Made by a program: the position numbers and the translations under genes. Below the pieces are notes generated by a model. That model made no database searches. It had not been told where the DNA came from and saw only the letters and a list, made by a program, of their open reading frames with translations. This document shows positions 5,506 through 10,119 of a DNA stretch of 10,119 bases, in pieces (the stretch's first letter is position 1; every line of letters begins with the position of its first letter). Origin of the DNA: CAXMST01 sp964196325 (GTDB lineage Bacteria > Actinomycetota > Thermoleophilia > Solirubrobacterales > 70-9); assembly GCA_964196325.1 (NCBI GenBank), contig CAXMST010000027.1:1-10119 (forward strand), given 5' to 3'.

Positions 5506-6387
5506 TTGCCCCGAATCGGAGCCCCAACCCTCGATGTGGTGATCGTCTCCTACCGATCCCGGGAGCTGCTCGGACGCTGCCTCGATTCGCTCGAGAGGCA
5601 TCGGCTGGTGGCAGGGATGACCGTGACCGTCGTCGACAACGGCAGCGACGACGGCACCGAGGAGCTCTTAGCCGCTCGTTACCCATCGGTCCGCCTACTG
5701 CCGCAGGCGGAGAACATCGGCTTCGGCGCCGCGACCAACATCGGGCTCGCCGGTGGCCGGGCTCGCTATGTGCTGGCACTCAATCCCGACACCGAGATCG
5801 AGGCCGACACGCTGCCGACCCTGGTCGCGCTGATGGATTCCGACCCCGGGATCGGATGCAGCGGCCCGGCCCTCTACCAAGAGGACGGCAGCTTCGATCA
5901 CGCGGCGCGGCGCACCTTCCCAACCCCGCTCAGCGCGCTCGGGCACTTCAGCGGCCTCGGCCGCCACCTCGGCCGGGGCAGCCTCGCCGACTACCGCGCT
6001 CCGGCGGTCGAGCGCGGCCCCGTCGACGCCGTCAACGGCGCCTTCATGCTGTTGCGCCGCGAAGCGCTCGAGCAAGTCGGCGTCTTCGACGAGGGCTACT
6101 GGATGTACATGGAGGATCTCGACCTCTCATACCGGCTTGCCGCGGCGGGCTGGACCACCTTCTATGAGCCGAGCGCTCGAGCGATCCACACCAAGGGTGG
6201 AACGACCGGGGGCCACCGGGACCCGCGCCTGCAGATCGCCTTCCACCGGGGCATGGGCCGCTTCTACAGAAAGCACTACGCGCGGCGGCACGGCGGCGCC
6301 TTCAACGCGATCATCTACCTCGGCATCGGCCTCAAGCTGAGCGCCTCGCTCGCAGCCGGGGCGCTGAGCTCAGCCCGGCGCGACTAG
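5506..6387 (+). CDS. Family 2 glycosyltransferase (WbbL-like, rhamnosyltransferase type)
   Basis: About 293 residues. The GT-A fold starts with LDVVIVSYRSRELL (9-22), then VDNGSDDGT (43-51), QAENIGFGAATNIGL, and the metal-binding NPDT (93-96). The acceptor half has GAFMLLRREALEQVGVFDE (178-196) and MYMEDLDLSYRL (200-211), with the acidic ED pair near the catalytic base. Members of this group add rhamnose or similar sugars from dTDP/UDP donors to lipid-linked glycans; the exact sugar cannot be told. A short hydrophobic C-terminal stretch (about 268-287) may associate with the membrane. TTG 5506 is preferred because it directly precedes the fold and clears the ATPase gene by 28 nt; the upstream ATG at 5392 would overlap the ATPase and add Ser/Pro-rich out-of-frame sequence. 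It may be read with the transporter or belong to the polysaccharide locus that converges on it 6 bp later. Confidence 0.88.
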   Translation: MPRIGAPTLDVVIVSYRSRELLGRCLDSLERHRLVAGMTVTVVDNGSDDGTEELLAARYPSVRLLPQAENIGFGAATNIGLAGGRARYVLALNPDTEIEADTLPTLVALMDSDPGIGCSGPALYQEDGSFDHAARRTFPTPLSALGHFSGLGRHLGRGSLADYRAPAVERGPVDAVNGAFMLLRREALEQVGVFDEGYWMYMEDLDLSYRLAAAGWTTFYEPSARAIHTKGGTTGGHRDPRLQIAFHRGMGRFYRKHYARRHGGAFNAIIYLGIGLKLSASLAAGALSSARRD

Positions 6388-6393
6388 CCCGGA

Positions 6394-7362
6394 TTAACCC
6401 CCGGCGGCGCCGCGGCGGCGGCGGGCAAACCGGCGGCGCAGCGTCCTCAGCAGCCGGTCTCCCCCACCCCTGCTGTTCACGACGTCGGGATAGCGCTCGC
6501 CTGGTGTGGCGGCCCGCCAGCCGGCGACCCGGCCGCCAAAGCCACTCAGAGTTCGATCGATCAGCGCCTGGCCAACCAGCAGCGGCAACTCCCGCGCCAG
6601 CACCCCGACCAGGCTGCGTGGCGTGACTACCCGCCATCGCCTGAGCACGTAGCCGCGGCCGAAGCCCATCAGGCGGTTCTTGGCGGTGGAGCCGGACCCG
6701 AGTGTGGCCGAGTGCTCGTGGGTCCCGATCGCCTCGCGGGCGAGCCGGCAGCTCGCCCCCGTGGCCAGTAGGCGCAAGACCAGGTCGACGTCCTCCCAGT
6801 ACGCGAACAGCCGCTCATCGAAACCGCCGGCATCGAGGAACGCCCGGCGATCGAAGGCGGCGGCCGCGGCGGAAGGGCCGATCGGGTCGGGCGCGTCGGC
6901 GATCGCATCGAGTGGCATCCCGTTCAGGTAGTCGTAGACCAGCAGGGTGCGGTCCAGCTGCATTCCGGCCGTGTCGATGCGGCCCGGGTCGTCGCGATCG
7001 CGCATCACGGCCGCGGCCATCAGGACGTCGGCGGCGGGATCGATCGGCTCGGCGATCCGCTCCACGAACTGCGGCTCGCAGACACAGTCGTCGTTGAGGA
7101 GAACCAGGACCTCTCCGGCAGCCCGAGCCGCTGCAAGGTTGACCGGGTAGCTGTAGCCGCGGTTGCTGTCCAGGCTGATCGCCGTGGCGAACTCGTAGCG
7201 CTCGGCGAGCTCACTCACCTGCGCCCGCGCCGAGCCGTTGTCGACGACGAGCGTCTCGTGCTCGACCGATTGCTCCGCGAGCGAATCGAGTAGCCGCCGC
7301 AGACGTGAGGCGGGGCCCCGGGAGGGGACGATGACGGTCGCTCGAGGGCTCAGATCCGTGAT
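6394..7362 (-). CDS. Family 2 glycosyltransferase with no standard start codon
   Basis: About 322 residues if read from the ATC at 7362. GT2 features: strand ATVIVPSRG (8-16), VVDNGS (39-44), SNRGYSYPVNLAAARAAG (66-83), metal-binding NDD (90-92), and FAYWEDVDLVLRL (186-198). The C-terminal about 120 residues are Arg-rich with a weak hydrophobic stretch. The likely role is addition of a sugar to the lipid-linked glycan begun by the upstream phosphotransferase. The first usable GTG, at 7218, would remove 48 residues including the first strand and VVDNGS, so it cannot be the functional start. I see no in-frame ATG, GTG or TTG between 7218 and the upstream stop, and none in the further 75 nt I translated. 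ATC 7362 gives ITDLSPRATVIVPS; CTG 7353 is another option, and a +1 slip from the preceding gene a third. The true 5' end is therefore uncertain, but the gene's identity is firm. Confidence 0.8.
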   Translation of the reverse strand: MTDLSPRATVIVPSRGPASRLRRLLDSLAEQSVEHETLVVDNGSARAQVSELAERYEFATAISLDSNRGYSYPVNLAAARAAGEVLVLLNDDCVCEPQFVERIAEPIDPAADVLMAAAVMRDRDDPGRIDTAGMQLDRTLLVYDYLNGMPLDAIADAPDPIGPSAAAAAFDRRAFLDAGGFDERLFAYWEDVDLVLRLLATGASCRLAREAIGTHEHSATLGSGSTAKNRLMGFGRGYVLRRWRVVTPRSLVGVLARELPLLVGQALIDRTLSGFGGRVAGWRAATPGERYPDVVNSRGGGDRLLRTLRRRFARRRRGAAGG

Positions 7363-7363
7363 C

Positions 7364-8908
7364 TCAAAAGGCGCCGGTACGCCGCAGCACCGCCGGGACC
7401 GTGTGCAGCACGATTCGCAGGTCGCGGGCCATCGAGGGGTTCTCGACGTACTCGAGCTCGACCGCCAGCCGCTCCGCGAAGGTCAGCTCGCCGCGTCCGG
7501 AGATCTGCATCGGGCCCGTGATCCCGGGCTTGACCGCGAGACGAAAACGGTGCTCGGGTCGATAGCGCTCGACGATCTCCACCTGCTCGGGCCGCGGACC
7601 GACGATGCTCATCTCACCGAGCAGCACGTTGGCCAGCTGTGGCAGCTCATCGATCGAGAGGGGTCGCAGGATCCGGCCGACCCGAGTCACACGCGGGTCG
7701 TTGCGGAGCTTGAACATCGGGTCGTTGAGCTCGTCGAGGCTCACCACTTCGTCGAGCCGCGCCTCGGCGTCAACGCGCATCGTTCGGAACTTGTAGAGGC
7801 GGAACGGACGGCCGCCGAGGCCCGCTCTTACCTGCGAGAAGAAGACGGGCCCTCGAGTATCGAGCTTGATCGCGATCGCGATCAGGGGCACGAACAGAAG
7901 CAGGAGAAGCAACCCGAGCCCGGAGACGACCAGATCGAAGCCGCGTTTGATGACCAGCGATGAGCGCGAGAGATCCCAGGTGTTGTACTCGAGGATCGGC
8001 AGGTCGGCGATCTGGCCGATCTGCGGCGAGGCCAGGGCCCGCCCGCGGAACGGCGAGACGACGCTGAGCTTGACCTGACGCTTGCGGCAGATCGAACTCA
8101 GCTCGGAGATCAGGTCGGTATCGACGTCGTCTGTGGCGACGACGATCCGGTCCACCCGCTCAGCGGTATCGAGCAGCGCCCGGGTCCGGGCCGAGCCGCT
8201 GCCCAGCTCATCGGTGAGCCGCTCCACAGCCAGCTCGAAGTGCATGTCCCGGAACAGCCCGAGCTTGCGGCGCATCGACTCCAGCCCGGAGCGATCCCCG
8301 ATCATCCCCACGAGCTCGGGCGGGGTCCAAGTCCACCAGAGGCGCCTCGCCACAGAACGGGCAAAGATCACGGCCAGCGCGGCAACGACCACATGCGCCG
8401 TGGCAGGCCCGGCGCCGAGCGCACCGGCCGAGGTCAGCGGCAGGAGCAACGCCAGCACCGCGGTGATCGTTCCGGCCCACGCGATCAGCGCCGGGACCTC
8501 GTCCGCGGTGAGGTGACGGAGCACTCGGTGGTCGCGGTCATAGAGGCCGAGCAGCTTTGCGACGAGCAGCCAGAGCGGCAGGAAGGCGAAGGGCCAGAAC
8601 TGACCCGAGAGCAGCGCCGCGACGACCCCGGCAGCGACCGCGCCGGCAGTCAGGTCCGCGAACGCCAGCATGCGCCGGCGGCGGGCGTCGCGCCACCAGC
8701 GCTGGCGCGTCACCGGGCGCGGGCCCACGGCCGCCTCGGTCCCGCTATAGCCGGCAACCGGCAGGGGAGCGGCCGGCGACGCCGGTTCAGAGCGAGTCTC
8801 GGCTAGCGTGGGTTTTGGAACTGATTGACGGCCTGCCACATCTCTCCAGTGATTGAGGATAGCCCGAGCACGCCTGGATGGGGTGCCTGGCGGCGGCTCA
8901 GGCACCAT
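7364..8908 (-). CDS. Polyprenyl-phosphate sugar phosphotransferase (WbaP/CpsE-like)
   Basis: A 514-residue membrane enzyme that starts lipid-linked glycan synthesis by moving a sugar-1-phosphate from a nucleotide sugar to undecaprenyl phosphate. Order: a Pro/Arg-rich cytoplasmic tail (1-78), hydrophobic segments at about 80-102, 104-122, 141-160 and 169-185, a soluble Rossmann-like domain (about 197-305), a fifth hydrophobic helix (325-349) and the bacterial sugar transferase domain to the end. Hallmarks in that domain are KRGFDL, GPVFFSQVRAGLGGRPF, YKFRTM, RPLSIDELPQLANVLLGEMS, IVGPRP and KPGITGPMQ. The donor sugar is unknown. ATG 8908 overlaps the stop of the upstream gene by 11 bp (ATGGTGCCTGA), so I prefer it to 8962, which overlaps by 65 bp; a GTG at 8839 is also possible. 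The last codons are GGC GCC TTT TGA, which bear on the next gene. Confidence 0.92.
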   Translation of the reverse strand: MVPEPPPGTPSRRARAILNHWRDVAGRQSVPKPTLAETRSEPASPAAPLPVAGYSGTEAAVGPRPVTRQRWWRDARRRRMLAFADLTAGAVAAGVVAALLSGQFWPFAFLPLWLLVAKLLGLYDRDHRVLRHLTADEVPALIAWAGTITAVLALLLPLTSAGALGAGPATAHVVVAALAVIFARSVARRLWWTWTPPELVGMIGDRSGLESMRRKLGLFRDMHFELAVERLTDELGSGSARTRALLDTAERVDRIVVATDDVDTDLISELSSICRKRQVKLSVVSPFRGRALASPQIGQIADLPILEYNTWDLSRSSLVIKRGFDLVVSGLGLLLLLLFVPLIAIAIKLDTRGPVFFSQVRAGLGGRPFRLYKFRTMRVDAEARLDEVVSLDELNDPMFKLRNDPRVTRVGRILRPLSIDELPQLANVLLGEMSIVGPRPEQVEIVERYRPEHRFRLAVKPGITGPMQISGRGELTFAERLAVELEYVENPSMARDLRIVLHTVPAVLRRTGAF

Positions 8909-10119
8909 CCGCGGACGGGCTGCCAAGCGCGCGAGGAGCGAGCTCTCGGGCGCGCGTTGCATAGGCCGCCGCCGGCCCGGCCTGACCGGCTGCGAGGTGG
9001 ATCTGCGAGAGCAACAACCAGGGCCTGAAATCGGCGGGGGCGAGTTCGGCTGCCTGCTCGGCTCTACGGCGAGCCGCCTCGAAGTTGGCCGCGGCCTGCT
9101 CGATCTCGGTCAGAAGCAGCGGCGGCTCCTGACTCCAGGGCTCGATCCGCGCGGCGCTCCGGGCCGCCTGCGCGGCCCCGGCAAGGTCGCCGCGCTCGAG
9201 CCGCTCGGAGCCGCGCTCGAGCTGGAAAGCGGCAACGGAGAGGACCATGCCGGCCCAGACAGCGACCGCCGTTGCGGCCGCGATTCCTACCCGAGCGGCG
9301 CCCAGCGGCAGCCAGGGTGGCTCGGGGCGGCGTTCGTAGCCCGCGATCCGGGAGTCGACGAGCAGCGAGCCCGACTCCGCCCCCTCGGGCTCCAAGCCGC
9401 GTCCGCAGAGCAGGACGAGGGCGATCAAGAAGGGGGCGAGGGCGGCCGGGAGCTCCCAGGTCCAATCGATGCCGATCGCCATCAGCCCCGCGACCAGCAT
9501 TGCCAGCGCGGCGGCGGCGGGCTCACGCCCCTCGACCCGCCCACCCAAGCGGGAGGCGGCGCCGGCGAGAGCCAGGCCGATCGCGCCGAACAGGGCAAGC
9601 GCCCCGGGCAGCCCTAGCTCCGCCAGCGCCTCGAGCGGCTCGGAGTGGGCGTTGCGAGCGGGGATACGGAGATCCCCGTTGGCGTTCCAGTAGGTCTCGT
9701 AGCCACCGGCGCCAACACCCCGCCAGGGATCATCCCCGAAGGCCTCGAGCGCGGTCCCCCAAAGAGCGCTGCGGCCCGAGCCGGAGGCGAGCCCCCCCCC
9801 GGTCCCGCCTTCGGCTGCTGAGCCCTGCGAGCGAAACTCGCCGAGGAAGGCATCAGGGCCGATCGCCGACCCGAGAGCAACCACGGCGACCAACACCAGA
9901 GCCCCAACCGCGAGCCGGATCCGGCGAGCGCCGAGCCGATCGGCAGACCGAAGAGCGGGGCCCCTCTCCCGAGATCTCAAAGCCAGATAGGCGGCGGTCG
10001 CGAGCGCGACTATCAGCATTGCGAGCAGCGGACCCCACCGACCGGGCCCGTCGATCGCGTCGAGCTCGCCACGGACCGCGGCGGCCACCAGCACGGCGAC
10101 GGTCCAAGCGGGAAGGACC
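8898..10119 (-). CDS. O-antigen ligase/polymerase (Wzy_C) family protein with TPR-like tail, 5' end cut
   Basis: The C-terminal 406 residues of a membrane protein; the frame stays open to the right window edge, so the true start lies outside. Numbering from the GTG at 10094, hydrophobic segments lie at about 22-40, 60-78, 164-180, 190-206, 212-232 and 270-292. The Wzy_C/WaaL landmark is RNAHSEPLEALAELGLPG (147-164), where H150 matches the conserved histidine of the large periplasmic loop. Before it is a Gly/Ser-rich loop (91-109). After the last membrane helix, about 300-390 reads as TPR-like helix pairs (ERGDLAGAAQAARSAARIEP; PADFRPWLLLSQIHLAAGQ). Such proteins polymerise or transfer lipid-linked glycans at the outer face of the membrane. 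It leads the visible part of the polysaccharide operon and is coupled to the phosphotransferase by the 11-bp overlap. Polymerase and ligase cannot be told apart here. Confidence 0.85.
   Translation of the reverse strand, partial: VLPAWTVAVLVAAAVRGELDAIDGPGRWGPLLAMLIVALATAAYLALRSRERGPALRSADRLGARRIRLAVGALVLVAVVALGSAIGPDAFLGEFRSQGSAAEGGTGGGLASGSGRSALWGTALEAFGDDPWRGVGAGGYETYWNANGDLRIPARNAHSEPLEALAELGLPGALALFGAIGLALAGAASRLGGRVEGREPAAAALAMLVAGLMAIGIDWTWELPAALAPFLIALVLLCGRGLEPEGAESGSLLVDSRIAGYERRPEPPWLPLGAARVGIAAATAVAVWAGMVLSVAAFQLERGSERLERGDLAGAAQAARSAARIEPWSQEPPLLLTEIEQAAANFEAARRRAEQAAELAPADFRPWLLLSQIHLAAGQAGPAAAYATRARELAPRALGSPSADGA
9792..9800 (-). repeat. G9 homopolymer inside the O-antigen ligase-like gene
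   Basis: Nine C on the plus strand, nine G on the coding strand, encode three glycines in the Gly/Ser-rich loop before the conserved histidine segment. A gain or loss of one base would truncate the protein, so this is a candidate slippage site. Confidence 0.8.

Noticed and set aside
7238..7963. 241-codon plus-strand frame opposite the phosphotransferase
   Set aside because: It crosses the phosphotransferase/GT2 junction antisense to strongly conserved domains and has no motif of its own.
8909..8962. Longer start for the phosphotransferase at 8962
   Set aside because: It would overlap the upstream gene by 65 bp, while ATG 8908 gives an 11-bp coupled overlap like the one at 1418-1428. Not fully excluded.
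8853..9617. 254-codon plus-strand frame opposite the O-antigen ligase-like gene
   Set aside because: Antisense to membrane helices and the conserved histidine motif; low-complexity Gly/Arg/Gln content.
1..10119. CRISPR arrays, tRNA/rRNA, insertion sequences, integrases, phage or defence genes
   Set aside because: No regularly spaced repeats, tRNA-like cloverleaf, transposase or recombinase motifs were seen on either strand.

Overview
The window looks like chromosomal DNA of a high-GC actinobacterium. A member of the Thermoleophilia (Solirubrobacterales or Gaiellales) is my best guess, from base composition, GTG/TTG starts, an M. tuberculosis-like CysM and the style of the proteins; this is inference, since no rRNA or marker gene is present. 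I see ten protein genes, packed tightly, with no tRNA, rRNA, CRISPR array, insertion sequence or phage gene.

Layout. (1) 80-835 (+) is a protein resembling a gluzincin (MA-clan) peptidase with a degraded zinc site. It converges, with a 4-bp overlap, on a leftward operon. (2) That operon, read right to left from about 2822, is a CysM-type cysteine synthase, a JAMM/Mec-type metallopeptidase, and a zinc-ribbon/DUF2007 protein with a C-terminal membrane anchor. It resembles the mycobacterial mec-cysO-cysM sulfur-carrier route to cysteine, but no cysO is visible. (3) A 119-bp divergent intergenic region with two inverted repeats separates cysM from a rightward polar amino acid ABC importer: lipoprotein binding protein, then a strong terminator hairpin, then permease and ATPase overlapping by 4 bp. 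(4) 5506-6387 (+) is a family 2 glycosyltransferase just downstream of the ATPase. (5) 6394-10119 (-) is a surface polysaccharide operon entering from the right edge: an O-antigen ligase/polymerase-like membrane protein with a TPR-like tail (cut by the window), a polyprenyl-phosphate sugar phosphotransferase, and a second GT2 glycosyltransferase.

How the genes may work together. The left half makes cysteine, probably from O-phosphoserine because the specificity arginine of CysM is conserved, and imports an amino acid whose identity cannot be read from sequence. The right half starts a lipid-linked glycan (sugar phosphotransferase), extends it (GT2 enzymes), and polymerises or ligates it (Wzy/WaaL-like protein).

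The most unusual point is the junction at about 7340-7372. The GT2 gene there has its conserved N-terminal fold in an open frame with no ATG, GTG or TTG before it. The upstream gene ends in TTT TGA, where a +1 slip would enter exactly the GT2 frame. A non-AUG start (ATC or CTG), a programmed +1 frameshift, or a one-base homopolymer error would each explain it.
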